A DNA stretch of 64,000 nucleotides from an uncultured Candidatus Melainabacteria bacterium (GCA_934754655.1 CAKVIC010000001.1:150346-214345); one strand, 5' to 3'. Shown: positions 23,913-32,184, numbered from the stretch's first letter. Numbers and translations: made by a program. Notes: generated by a model not told the origin, from the letters alone.

Positions 23913-25715
23913 CTACGCATTAATATCTTTTGCAAAAGAATCTGTTGCGCGTGTTTCTGTTTCTTTTTGAATTTTTGAAATAAAATCATTTACCTCAAAT
24001 GTTCCAACTTGACCTATTCCTCTTGCCCTTACAGCCAAAGAATTAGATTCAATTTCTTTATCGCCGATTACACAAACATAAGGAATTTTTTTGTCTTGCA
24101 AAGCATCTCTTATTTTGTAATTCATTGATTCTGAACGATCATCAAGTTTTACTCTTATACCAGCTTTACGCATTTCCTTATAAATTTTTTCTGCAAAATC
24201 AGCATGCTTTTCATTTGAAATAGGAACGATTGAAACTTGAATTGGTGCCAACCAAGTAGGAAATGCACCTGCATAGTGTTCTATTAAAATTCCATGGAAT
24301 CTTTCCATTGAACCGAACACAACTCTATGAAGCATTACAGGAGTTTTCATAGAACCATCTTTATCTTGATATTTAATATCGAATCTTGCAGGTAAATTAA
24401 AATCAAGTTGAATAGTTGCACATTGCCATGTTCTACCAATAGCATCTTTTACCTTAAAGTCGATTTTTGGGCCATAAAAAGCACCATCACCTTCATTAAT
24501 ATCATATTTCATGCCACGTCTATCCATAGCTTCTTTTAAACCGGCTTCAGCTCTATTCCAGTTTTCTAATTCACCGACATAGCTTTCAGGACGAGTTGAT
24601 AATTCAACTTCAAAATCCATTTTAAATATTGCCATTGTATCTGCAACAAAATCAATAATCTCATTAATTTCATCAACTAATTGTTCCGGTGTACAGAAAA
24701 TATGAGCATCATCTTGTGTAAAGCCTTGAACACGAGTTAAACCGCCGAGAGCGCCTGATTTTTCTTTTCTATACACTGTACCTAACTCTGCCATTCTTAA
24801 AGGTAAAGAACGGTAAGAATGTCTATTTGCTTGATAAATTAAAATATGGAATGGACAATTCATTGGCTTTAATACAAATTGTTCATCAGAATCTTCCTCT
24901 TGTTGCAAGAAAAACATGTTTTCTTTGTAATGCCCCATGTGTCCTGATATTTCCCATAATTTAGATTTTGCAATATGTGGAGTATTAACAATTACATAAC
25001 CACGTTTACGATGTTCAGTTCTCCAATAATTTTCAATTTCTTCTCTTACTAGAGCTAAATTTGGATGCCATAAAACTAAACCACCGCCGATTTCTTCTCT
25101 TACAGAAAATAAATCTAATTGAGTACCAAGTTTTCTATGATCACGCTTAGCCGCTTCTTCTAAAAATGTTAAATAATTTTGCAAATCCTCTTTATTCCAA
25201 TATGCAGTTGCATAAATACGTTGAAGCATTTTATTTTTTTCATTACCTCTCCAATAAGCACCAGCAACTTTTAATAATTTAATGGCATTACCTTTAATAT
25301 AAGAGGTATTAGGAATATGTGGTCCAGCACAGAGATCGTTAAATAAAACATTTCCGTCCTTGTCTTTTGTTAAATACAAAGTCGGATTATCATTTTTATG
25401 TTCTTCTAACAATTCAGCCTTGTAGATTTCGCCCTCAGCTTTAAATTCTGCAATTTTTGCATCAACATCTTCTACCAAATATTTTTCGAACGTTAAATTC
25501 TGTTTAATAATTTCTTTCATTTCATTTTCGATTTTTTCTAAATCTTCTTGAGTAAACGCATACCCATCTGTTAAATCGAAATCATAGTAAAAACCTTCAT
25601 CCGTTGCCGGTCCAATCGCCAACTTTGCTTGTGGGAACAACTTTTGTACGGCTTGCGCCATAATGTGCGAACATGAGTGACGCAATACTCTCAAAGTTTC
25701 ATTGTTTTTTTCCAT
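23913..25715 (-). CDS. thrS: Threonyl-tRNA synthetase lacking the TGS domain
   Basis: 600 aa from the chosen start. It opens directly with the editing (N2) domain (LRVLRHSCSHIMAQAVQKLFP, with the HxxxH-type histidines), then the class II core with zinc-binding Cys in PMNCPFH, motif 2 (TVYRKEKSGALGGLTRVQGFTQDD), motif 3 (HRVVFGSMERF) and the anticodon-binding domain. The usual N-terminal TGS domain (about 60 aa) is missing. The open frame extends to 25790, but that part overlaps the structured leader and does not resemble TGS, so I start at the ATG at 25715. Confidence 0.93.
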   Translation of the reverse strand: MEKNNETLRVLRHSCSHIMAQAVQKLFPQAKLAIGPATDEGFYYDFDLTDGYAFTQEDLEKIENEMKEIIKQNLTFEKYLVEDVDAKIAEFKAEGEIYKAELLEEHKNDNPTLYLTKDKDGNVLFNDLCAGPHIPNTSYIKGNAIKLLKVAGAYWRGNEKNKMLQRIYATAYWNKEDLQNYLTFLEEAAKRDHRKLGTQLDLFSVREEIGGGLVLWHPNLALVREEIENYWRTEHRKRGYVIVNTPHIAKSKLWEISGHMGHYKENMFFLQQEEDSDEQFVLKPMNCPFHILIYQANRHSYRSLPLRMAELGTVYRKEKSGALGGLTRVQGFTQDDAHIFCTPEQLVDEINEIIDFVADTMAIFKMDFEVELSTRPESYVGELENWNRAEAGLKEAMDRRGMKYDINEGDGAFYGPKIDFKVKDAIGRTWQCATIQLDFNLPARFDIKYQDKDGSMKTPVMLHRVVFGSMERFHGILIEHYAGAFPTWLAPIQVSIVPISNEKHADFAEKIYKEMRKAGIRVKLDDRSESMNYKIRDALQDKKIPYVCVIGDKEIESNSLAVRARGIGQVGTFEVNDFISKIQKETETRATDSFAKDINA

Positions 25716-25738
25716 TTCTTCTCTTTCTATCCTTTTTA

Positions 25739-25809
25739 GATAAATAATTAGGGGATGATAACCTTTCATCGCACTTCCGGCAGTTTGCAAAAAGCCTAAT
25801 TTATTTATC
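25739..25809 (-). promoter_or_regulatory. Structured thrS leader with alternative stems
   Basis: In the RNA (minus strand) the segment at 25809-25795 (GAUAAAUAAAUUAGG) pairs with 25752-25739 (CCUAAUUAUUUAUC) with one bulge. A competing pairing joins GGGGAU (25812-25807) with AUCCCC (25756-25751). An extended -10 (TGTTAAAAT on the minus strand, about 25841-25849) lies just upstream. No T-box sequence is present. The pairing is seen; a regulatory role is inferred. Confidence 0.5.
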
Positions 25810-25850
25810 CCCGGCGGATCCCGCTAACTGTACGTAAAATATTTTAACAT

Positions 25851-25880
25851 AAAAAAAGTCGGAATAAAAATCCCGACCTT
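25851..25880 (-). terminator. Terminator of the M48-like gene
   Basis: On the minus strand GTCGGGA pairs with TTCCGAC, followed by a run of seven T. It ends the gene at 25906-26727 and isolates the thrS promoter. Confidence 0.75.
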
Positions 25881-25905
25881 TAAATTAACTATTATTACAA
25901 TTTAA

Positions 25906-26727
25906 TTATTTAGTTTCCGTAAAAGCTTTTATCAATTCATAAGAATAATCCCAACTGTTAGCACCTGTTGTTTGAAATTGTGCTAAATTTTTTGCTCTTA
26001 ATTTTTTATTTTTTTCTTGTAATTTATTGAATTTAGCCAACTTTTTAGGGTTTGAATTTCTGTCTTTTACGATAGGATTAGCATAAGTTAAAAAATATCT
26101 ATATTCCTTACAATTATAACCAGCTTTTACTTTTTGAGGATAATTATAAGTTAAATAATCATACGTAAACATTGCTCTTTCAGAATTTGAAGGTTTACCT
26201 TGAACCGCTTCTAATGTAGAACCTGGCATTTTGGTTACTAAAACAACCATTGCTAAAGGGTTATAACCCGCTTTTACCATTAAGTCGGTAGCTGTAACAT
26301 CAGCAGCTTTATTATCATTTAAAGATGATTTAGATGCTAAATATTGGCTATTCGCAGCCGTTGAAATTATATTTTCTGAACTTAATGAGCTTGTAATAGC
26401 TGTTTTTGCCATATTTCTTAATTTGGTTTTAGATGTTTGACCATTAATGATATGTCCTAATTCATTACCAACAACAGCAGCCACTTCATTATCATTACCG
26501 GCATAAGCTAAATCATCACTTGAAATAAATATGACATTTGTTGTCGTAGCATTTGAATTATCAGCATCACCTTTTACGACTTTAAATGTTACACCTTTAG
26601 GCAAATTGTTTTTTTCTAAAATTTTGGCACCAACTGGCGCTACTCTATCTGATGCAACCCAAGTTGCAGCATTTGCACTAGATGTAATCAATAGCAATGA
26701 AAACATTGAAACTAAAAATTTTTTCAT
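25906..26727 (-). CDS. Secreted M48-like protein with lost zinc ligands
   Basis: 273 aa. A signal peptide (cleavage after SANA, about residue 20) is followed by an M48 metallopeptidase-like domain: VIFISSDDLAYA, EVAAVVGNELGHIINGQ, AGYNPLAMV and KPSNSERAMFTYDYL. The catalytic HExxH reads N88-E-L-G-H92, and the third-ligand motif E-x-E-A-D reads N139-K-A-A-D143, so two of three zinc ligands are Asn. As written it cannot bind zinc in the M48 manner and is probably a pseudoenzyme or binding protein. GGGAG precedes the ATG. Confidence 0.8.
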   Translation of the reverse strand: MKKFLVSMFSLLLITSSANAATWVASDRVAPVGAKILEKNNLPKGVTFKVVKGDADNSNATTTNVIFISSDDLAYAGNDNEVAAVVGNELGHIINGQTSKTKLRNMAKTAITSSLSSENIISTAANSQYLASKSSLNDNKAADVTATDLMVKAGYNPLAMVVLVTKMPGSTLEAVQGKPSNSERAMFTYDYLTYNYPQKVKAGYNCKEYRYFLTYANPIVKDRNSNPKKLAKFNKLQEKNKKLRAKNLAQFQTTGANSWDYSYELIKAFTETK

Positions 26728-26815
26728 AAATATTTCTCCCTTATTTATTCTTATAAAATGATATCATAAAAAATTTTTATTGATAATTTGTTATTTTTAA
26801 GATAAAACATTCAAT

Positions 26816-27811
26816 ATGAATAGCATAAAAAAAATACTTTTTATAAATTTTGGTGGTTTAGGTGATGAAATTTTATTTTTGCCAACAATACTTTCTATAA
26901 AAAAACAATTTCCTAATAGCGAAATAACTTTGGCGCTTGAGCCTAGAAGTAAAGGAATTATAAGCCTAACAAATGTTATAGACAAAACATTTTTTGCAAA
27001 TATAAAAGGCTCAAACAAATATTTAGAGTTAGCAAAACTTTTAATGACAATATGGCAAGAACATTTTGACATCGTCATTTCATCAGGCTCAAACAAATTT
27101 ATTTCACTATTTTTAGCTGCTACGTTTATTCCACAAAAAATCGGATATAACACCGGCAAATTGAGTGAAATATTACTTACACATGCAGTAAATCTTAACA
27201 AAAACCAATATGCTGCAAAAATGTATCATGATTTAATTCAAGATATAACTGATTTTAAAACAGATTTACCAATATTAAACATTGAGCGTAAAAATATTCG
27301 ACCAAATACTGTATTAATACACCCAGGAGTTAGCAAAATCAGTATTCAAAAGGGAATGTTAAAAACAATCACGCCGGAAAAATGGGCTAAAGTTGTAGAA
27401 TTATTGGCAAAGGAAGGAAAACACGTTTTACTAGCCGGTGGACCTGACGATAAAGATTGTATTGAAACAATTCAAAGACTCGTTCCACAAGATCTTTATG
27501 AGAATTTATACGGAAAAACAAAAAATTTAAAAGAACTTGCAGAATTAATTTCAAGCGCTGAAAAATTCTTATGCTCTGATTCAGCTCCTCTTCACATTGC
27601 AGTAGCTTTGGGGGTAAAAACTTTTGTCATTTTTGGCTCAACTGATGATAAAAAATTAATTCCACAAAATGAAAATGTGATAGCAATAAAAAATAATTGT
27701 AATTGCCACCTTAGACCATGCCTTTGGGAAAGACGACAAACTACTTGCGAAAAGCCTGTATGCTTAGATATTAGCCCTGAAGAAATTGTTGAATTTATAA
27801 AAAACTCTTGA
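26816..27811 (+). CDS. Glycosyltransferase family 9 (heptosyltransferase-like)
   Basis: 331 aa, GT-B fold. N-terminal ILFINFGGLGDEILFLPTI is the GT9 signature. The donor-binding half has VLIHPGVSK, VLLAGGPDDKDC, LAELISSAEKFLCSDSAPLH and VFGSTDDKKLIP. GT9 enzymes usually add heptose or related sugars to the LPS core, which argues for an outer membrane. No Shine-Dalgarno is visible; a weak -10-like TAAAAC lies 7 nt upstream. Followed by tRNA-Arg. Confidence 0.88.
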   Translation: MNSIKKILFINFGGLGDEILFLPTILSIKKQFPNSEITLALEPRSKGIISLTNVIDKTFFANIKGSNKYLELAKLLMTIWQEHFDIVISSGSNKFISLFLAATFIPQKIGYNTGKLSEILLTHAVNLNKNQYAAKMYHDLIQDITDFKTDLPILNIERKNIRPNTVLIHPGVSKISIQKGMLKTITPEKWAKVVELLAKEGKHVLLAGGPDDKDCIETIQRLVPQDLYENLYGKTKNLKELAELISSAEKFLCSDSAPLHIAVALGVKTFVIFGSTDDKKLIPQNENVIAIKNNCNCHLRPCLWERRQTTCEKPVCLDISPEEIVEFIKNS

Positions 27812-27866
27812 AATGCAATTTTGTTCTTGCTATATTGGTTAAGTGAAAAATATTTAAATAAACCGT

Positions 27867-27940
<74 letters not shown>

Positions 27941-27944
27941 GATT

Positions 27945-27981
27945 AAAAAAAGAACCAAAATTGAATTTTGGTTCTTTTTTT
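27945..27981. terminator. Terminator after tRNA-Arg
   Basis: GAACCAAAATT pairs with AATTTTGGTTC, flanked by A-run and T-run (about 27945-27981). Confidence 0.85.
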
Positions 27982-28048
27982 ATTGGGGTTTATTAGTCCA
28001 ATTTGGATTTGCATGTTTATATAAACTTTCCCAATTTTTGGCTAATAA

Positions 28049-28900
28049 TTATAACAACTCCTTCAAATAGTTAGGTAATGCAAAACGTGCATTATGATAC
28101 TCTTTGTTATATATTTTACAAGTTTTTGTTATTTGCTCACCACGTCTTTCGTCCCAATAAGAAAGAGGTTCGACAGTCTTTGAGCAAAAAGCCCATGCCC
28201 AATATCCACCAGGATATGTTGGTATATTTGACGTAAATGTTGAACAAATTGGGAAAACTTTTTTCAACAACAAGTACATTTTTCTTATCTCTTCTTTATT
28301 CACAAATGGAGATTCTGATTGAGCACAAACAATACCGCCCTCTTTTAAAGATTCGCGAACATTAGTATAAAATTCTTCAGTAAATAAACCTTCACCAGGT
28401 CCCATTGGGTCTGTAGAATCAATTAATACTATATCAAACATGTTTTTCTTATCTTTAATATATTCAATCGCATCTTGAACCAATATTTCACATTTTGGAT
28501 TTTCTAATTCACAAGAAATTGTTGGCAAATATTTTTTACATTCCTCTATCACATCACCATCAATCTCACACAAAACGACCTTTTCAACAGTATCATGTTT
28601 TAGCACTTCTCGAACAGTTCCGCCATCACCACCACCTATAACTAAAACTGTTTTAGGCGCTTTATGATGCATCATCGGCACATGAGCAATCATTTCATGA
28701 TAATGCCACTCATCACCTTCTGTTGTCATCATTAAATCATCAAGAGTTAAAACTCTTCCTAGCTGACTATCGGTTTCAAATATTTCTAATTTTTGAAATG
28801 GTGTCTGTTTTGATACCAAAACTTTACCTGCTTTTATAGTCACACCATAACCTGCTGGTGTAATCTCTCTATAATATCCATCTTTAATTCCGCTTGTCAT
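28049..28900 (-). CDS. speE: Spermidine synthase
   Basis: 283 aa, full length. The family blocks are in order: LEIFETDSQLGRVLTLDDLMMTT, DEWHYHEMIAHVP, VIGGGDGGTVREVLKH (decarboxy-SAM binding), LCEIDGDVIEECKKYLP and the catalytic loop LIDSTDPMGPGEGLFTEEFY. It transfers aminopropyl groups to putrescine. SpeD is not in the window. Its ATG overlaps the stop of the HIT gene (ATGA). Confidence 0.95.
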   Translation of the reverse strand: MTSGIKDGYYREITPAGYGVTIKAGKVLVSKQTPFQKLEIFETDSQLGRVLTLDDLMMTTEGDEWHYHEMIAHVPMMHHKAPKTVLVIGGGDGGTVREVLKHDTVEKVVLCEIDGDVIEECKKYLPTISCELENPKCEILVQDAIEYIKDKKNMFDIVLIDSTDPMGPGEGLFTEEFYTNVRESLKEGGIVCAQSESPFVNKEEIRKMYLLLKKVFPICSTFTSNIPTYPGGYWAWAFCSKTVEPLSYWDERRGEQITKTCKIYNKEYHNARFALPNYLKELL

Positions 28901-29214
28901 AATTTAATTTCTCCTGCTAAAATATGTATATGTAAATGAAAAACTGTTTGTCCAGCTTCTGCACCGGTATTTATAATTGTTTTATAAGATTTTATTCCTA
29001 ATTTTTGAGTAACTTCTTTTACTGTCATCATAAGTTTTGAAATCAAAGTTTCACTAACTTCATTTAGCGATTCCACATGTTCGCGTGGAACTACAAGTAA
29101 ATGCGTATCCGCTTTTGGATTTAAATCCTTAAATACAACAGCATACTCATTTTCATAAACAAATTCTGTTCCAAAATCACCATTAATGATTCTACAAAAA
29201 ATACAATCTGTCAT
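28897..29214 (-). CDS. HIT-family (HinT-like) nucleotide hydrolase
   Basis: 105 aa from the ATG at 29214, which has GAGG upstream. DCIFCRIINGD is the N-terminal zinc-type signature, and the active-site HLHIHIL follows GQTVF near the C-terminus. HinT proteins hydrolyse purine nucleoside phosphoramidates. An in-frame upstream extension to 29277 lacks support. Coupled to speE by a 4-base overlap. Confidence 0.93.
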   Translation of the reverse strand: MTDCIFCRIINGDFGTEFVYENEYAVVFKDLNPKADTHLLVVPREHVESLNEVSETLISKLMMTVKEVTQKLGIKSYKTIINTGAEAGQTVFHLHIHILAGEIKL

Positions 29215-29398
29215 AATTTCCTCGCTTATCTTAATTATAAAACCTAATAAAAGCTCAATATAAAAAGAATAATTCAAAAAAAACTTAATGTCTACTAAAA
29301 CTATTTAGTTGTAAGAGCAAAATAGAAATTTCTTCTTTTTGAAAAAATATGAGTTAGATTTTCTCCGAATTCAGATTTAATTATTGATTTGAAAAATT

Positions 29399-29485
29399 AT
29401 GACAAATTATAAATTGCACGAATATTGCAAAAAATTATTATGGGCTGATTACCAAGAAAAAAGCCTAAAGATATTATTGCAATAA
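29399..29485 (+). pseudogene. N-terminal remnant of the YKLH-xx-CK family
   Basis: 28-codon frame beginning MTNYKLHEYCKK. Its first 35 bases are identical to 30464-30498, and the amino acids resemble MIDYKLHNDCK at 29884. It lacks a Shine-Dalgarno and stops early. The 29281-29398 stretch before it holds a further possible relic reading FSPN-x-D near 29358. Interpreted as a truncated duplicate. Confidence 0.55.
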
Positions 29486-29848
29486 GCTTGGGAATTCAGA
29501 AATTATAATTGCTAATATAATTACAATAAAATAAAAAATTATTGTTATTAAAAATCCAACATATTTAAAAACTTTGAAATATTTGTTTTTACAAAAAAAA
29601 TCATTAGTTAAATGCGTTGCTTTTAAAGATTCAATTAGAAATATTATAAATGCTATAATAGTTATCAGCCAAGGAATAAGCAAAAAAATAAACAATGGTA
29701 AATAAAATTCTATAGGATAACCTGAGCACTCTTTTAAGAAATCTCTAAAAATCCAAACCAAAATTGGCAAATATAACCAACCACAAATTGCAAAGATATT
29801 AAAACTAATATAAGCATTCGCATTATCTAATGTTTCAAAGATTTTCAT
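29474..29848 (-). CDS. Small multi-pass membrane protein, paralogue A
   Basis: 124 aa with four predicted helices. The N-terminus MKIFETLDNANAYISFNIFA aligns with MKFFEKNVNLQSCMSYNIFV of the gene at 30061-30429, so the two are paralogues. The ATG at 29848 has TATAAT exactly 6 nt upstream and no Shine-Dalgarno (leaderless). Each paralogue lies beside a fragment of the YKLH family, an arrangement like immunity proteins beside effector remnants. Family not recognised. Confidence 0.6.
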   Translation of the reverse strand: MKIFETLDNANAYISFNIFAICGWLYLPILVWIFRDFLKECSGYPIEFYLPLFIFLLIPWLITIIAFIIFLIESLKATHLTNDFFCKNKYFKVFKYVGFLITIIFYFIVIILAIIISEFPSLLQ

Positions 29849-29883
29849 ATAAGCATTATACATCAAATAGAAAGGATATTAGT

Positions 29884-30114
29884 ATGATAGATTACAAATT
29901 ACATAATGACTGCAAAGCTATTTCCGGAGCAGAATATAAAAATAGTAAAATAAAAGCCCCTAATGATTGGGAACGTATAAAAACAAAAAGCAACATTCTA
30001 ACTGGTTTTAGAGCGGAAGTTTATAAAAAAGATAATAATAATATTATTATAAAATATAAATCAATGATAAATATATATGGCAAACAAAAACAACGCAATA
30101 ATCGCCCCTATTGA
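29884..30114 (+). pseudogene. Truncated YKLH-family protein (lipase-like N-terminus)
   Basis: 76 aa from an ATG with GAAAGGA upstream. MIDYKLHNDCKAISGAEY is followed by an NDWERIKTKSNILTGFRAEVYKKDNNNIIIKYK stretch, here quoted in parts: W-x-x-I, TGFRAEVY and NNIIIKYK. The TGF-x-A-x-VY ... I-x-Y order resembles the start of Mbeg1/DUF2974-like alpha/beta hydrolases, in which an RGT and a GHSLGG would follow. The frame instead runs into the convergent membrane gene and stops, so catalytic parts are absent. Confidence 0.5.
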
Positions 30115-30429
30115 TAAAAAGCATCCTATTATGCGTATTTTGTTTAAAATTGTGTTATTTAACCAAAAAGGATTTTTTATTTTAATATCAAAGACTTGTT
30201 CTAGGAGTAAAAAGATTATTGCGACAATAATGCCTAATAAAAAAAAGAAATTCCAAAAAATATACAGAATAAAATGCTGATAAGGATTACAAAGCACTAC
30301 ATACATATTTATAAATGAAGGATAACTGTTGACTAAAAGTAATAAAACAGATGCAATATATCCACTAAAAACAAATATGTTGTAACTCATGCAAGATTGC
30401 AAATTTACATTTTTTTCAAAGAATTTCAT
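30061..30429 (-). CDS. Small multi-pass membrane protein, paralogue B
   Basis: 122 aa with about four transmembrane helices, related to the 29474-29848 protein by its MK-x-FE ... S-F/Y-NIF start. Its 3' end overlaps the truncated YKLH ORF by 54 bases. A TATAGT/TAGTAT box lies 6-8 nt before the ATG, with no Shine-Dalgarno. Putative immunity-type protein by context only. Confidence 0.55.
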   Translation of the reverse strand: MKFFEKNVNLQSCMSYNIFVFSGYIASVLLLLVNSYPSFINMYVVLCNPYQHFILYIFWNFFFLLGIIVAIIFLLLEQVFDIKIKNPFWLNNTILNKIRIIGCFLSIGAIIALFLFAIYIYH

Positions 30430-30463
30430 AAATAGATACTATACTAAAAAGGAGAATTAAACA

Positions 30464-30568
30464 ATGACAAATTATAAATTGCACGAATATTGCAAAAATT
30501 ATCCACTTTATATAAAACTATTAATTTTACTGTACTGTGTGGTACAATCTTTTTATGCAAGTAAATGA
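30464..30568 (+). pseudogene. Second N-terminal remnant of the YKLH family (34 codons)
   Basis: MTNYKLHEYCKNYPL then a hydrophobic out-of-family tail. AAAGGAG (30448-30454) is 9 nt before the ATG, so it may still be translated. It overlaps the promoter and start of the next membrane gene by 14 bases. The first 35 bases duplicate those at 29399. Confidence 0.5.
30540..30548 (+). promoter_or_regulatory. Extended -10 box before a leaderless start
   Basis: TG-G-TACAAT, with TACAAT at 30543-30548, exactly 6 nt before the ATG at 30555. No Shine-Dalgarno. Confidence 0.55.
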
Positions 30569-31139
30569 TTATTATAAAAATCTTTCAAAGACTTGGAGTG
30601 GCAACTATTTAGCAATGTTGGGTTTAATTATTTTGATCATCCCGACTCTTTCTGCAATTTTAACAATTACTGATATTGTGATTAATAATAATTCAATATA
30701 TATAAATAATATTTTTCAAGAATATTTGAGAATAATTTGTTGTTTTTTACCATTTACCTGTCTATACGCAATATTCCCCATATTTTTATTATTTATATTC
30801 TTATTTATGCAAAAAGCAAAAGTAGGTTTACCGATAATAATACTTTCAATAGTTATTGGATTTATAGCAGCAACTCAATCGGGCACATTTGATTTTAATC
30901 TCCAAAATACGGAAATGTATTTATTTGTACCTTTGATTTTATTCCCAATTCCTTTAATATTCAGTATAGTATTTTTTATATTGTTATTAATAGATTTAAC
31001 TAAAACTTCAAATATAAAAAATTTAGAATTAGTTAATAATAGATACTATAAATCGTTTGTTAATATCTTTTTTTTAATTGGGCTAATAATATTTATTTTT
31101 GCGCCAATTTTATATTTGACTATTGTAATACCAAATTAA
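30555..31139 (+). CDS. Small multi-pass membrane protein C
   Basis: 194 aa with five or six hydrophobic helices and short loops. A GTG 18 bases upstream keeps the frame, but the leaderless promoter points to the ATG at 30555 (MQVNDYYKNLSKTW). The C-terminal pattern NNRYYKSFVNIFFLIGLII recalls KNKYFKVFKYVGFLITII of paralogue A, so it may be a distant member of the same group. Ends antisense over the 3' end of the relic at 31136. Confidence 0.6.
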   Translation: MQVNDYYKNLSKTWSGNYLAMLGLIILIIPTLSAILTITDIVINNNSIYINNIFQEYLRIICCFLPFTCLYAIFPIFLLFIFLFMQKAKVGLPIIILSIVIGFIAATQSGTFDFNLQNTEMYLFVPLILFPIPLIFSIVFFILLLIDLTKTSNIKNLELVNNRYYKSFVNIFFLIGLIIFIFAPILYLTIVIPN

Positions 31140-31330
31140 TTATTATGCTTAGCTCCACAAGATCTTGTATAACCATCTATTTTGGTTCCATCTTCTCGTG
31201 TATATCCATGTACAAAATAAGAACCTACTGAATACTTATCATAGTAAGGAATGGTAGTTATTGTTCTAATGTAATAATTATATTTGCCGTTTAGAATCCT
31301 TACGGAGATAATCGGGTGTTTTCTCCAAAT
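31136..31330 (-). pseudogene. C-terminal relic with YTR-x-DGT motif
   Basis: 65 open codons with no start codon context. The readable end is YSVGSYFVHGYTREDGT followed by K-I-D-GYTRSCGAKHNN and a stop. The Y-T-R-x-D-G-T-x-x-x-GYTR pattern is a short repeat typical of C-termini of surface or secreted proteins. It is the 3' end of a gene whose body has been lost. On the plus strand FSPNLD-TNH-stop (about 31319-31345) may be another relic, matching FSPN-x-D at 29358. Confidence 0.45.
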
Positions 31331-31398
31331 TTAGATACAAATCATTAATTTTTTATTAACATTTCATGCAATATATTAAAATATGTTATACTTAAAAC

Positions 31399-31941
31399 AT
31401 GAAAAAGCTTATTGTAACAATTTTATTAATATCCACATTTACTTGTGGTTGCACTAATTCTCATAATAATGAAGAGACATTTTCTCAAGAAGAAATCCAA
31501 CAAACAAATCAAGGGGTAAGTGAAGAAATAAATGAAAAATCAAGTTTAAATAATGAAGAACCTACGTCAGAAAGTAAAACACAGGAAAACGAGACTGAAA
31601 AATTGCATCCGATTGATAAAGCAGAAAGAGATTGTATTGCGAAAGATTACTCAAATGCCGGAATGAATGAATGTGGATACAAAGCCATGGATTCATGGTT
31701 TAAAGAAATTGATAAATATTTAGGTTTACTAAAAACTGTCACATCAGAAGAGGATTATACAAAAATTCTAAAAGCACAGGAAGATTGGAAAAAATATCAA
31801 GAGTCCGAGTTTGTTTCAATAAGCCTTATCAGAAATAAACAAGGAACAATTTATCAAACTATTGCAATAGGGCAATATGTGCACATTATAAAGCAACGAG
31901 CTTTTGATTTAAAAAGCCTATATGAATATTTGATTGAGTAG
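31399..31941 (+). CDS. Lipoprotein with LprI-like (DUF1311) domain
   Basis: 180 aa. A lipoprotein signal with Cys at residue 18 (STFTCGC) is followed by an acidic Ser/Glu linker (20-70) and an LprI-like domain: DCIAKDYSNAGMNECGYKAM, WFKEIDKYLGLLK, ILKAQEDWKKYQE and the terminal VHIIKQRAFDLKSLYE. LprI-type proteins are known as lysozyme inhibitors in some bacteria. Extended -10 TG-T-TATACT (box at 31387-31392) stands 6 nt before the ATG, so it is leaderless. The 240 bases downstream hold no clear gene. Confidence 0.82.
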   Translation: MKKLIVTILLISTFTCGCTNSHNNEETFSQEEIQQTNQGVSEEINEKSSLNNEEPTSESKTQENETEKLHPIDKAERDCIAKDYSNAGMNECGYKAMDSWFKEIDKYLGLLKTVTSEEDYTKILKAQEDWKKYQESEFVSISLIRNKQGTIYQTIAIGQYVHIIKQRAFDLKSLYEYLIE

Positions 31942-32184
31942 TCCTTAATTATTTTCATTAATTCTATCGTTGATTCTGAATCTGCATACATTGCAAAAAT
32001 TTCTCCTGTTGAATGACAAGCCTTCTTTTTTATCTAATATGTTATTTAGATTAAAAAGGTGGAATTTCTATTTTGCCCAAACCGGAAATTTTAACTTTGC
32101 TACAGCATAAAAACTATTTAGTATTTACTAAAATAAAAAAATATAACCCAACTCTTTTAAAGTATTTAATGATAAAATATTTGT

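Noticed and set aside
25716..25850. T-box riboswitch upstream of thrS
   Set aside because: No AGGGTGGNACCGCG-type T-box sequence or specifier stem could be found; only the alternative stems described.
31942..32040. Minus-strand stretch that reads ACHSTGEIFAMYADSES and so on
   Set aside because: About 30 open codons with protein-like character, perhaps another relic of the 29-32 kb cluster, but no start, no family match and no second copy to compare.
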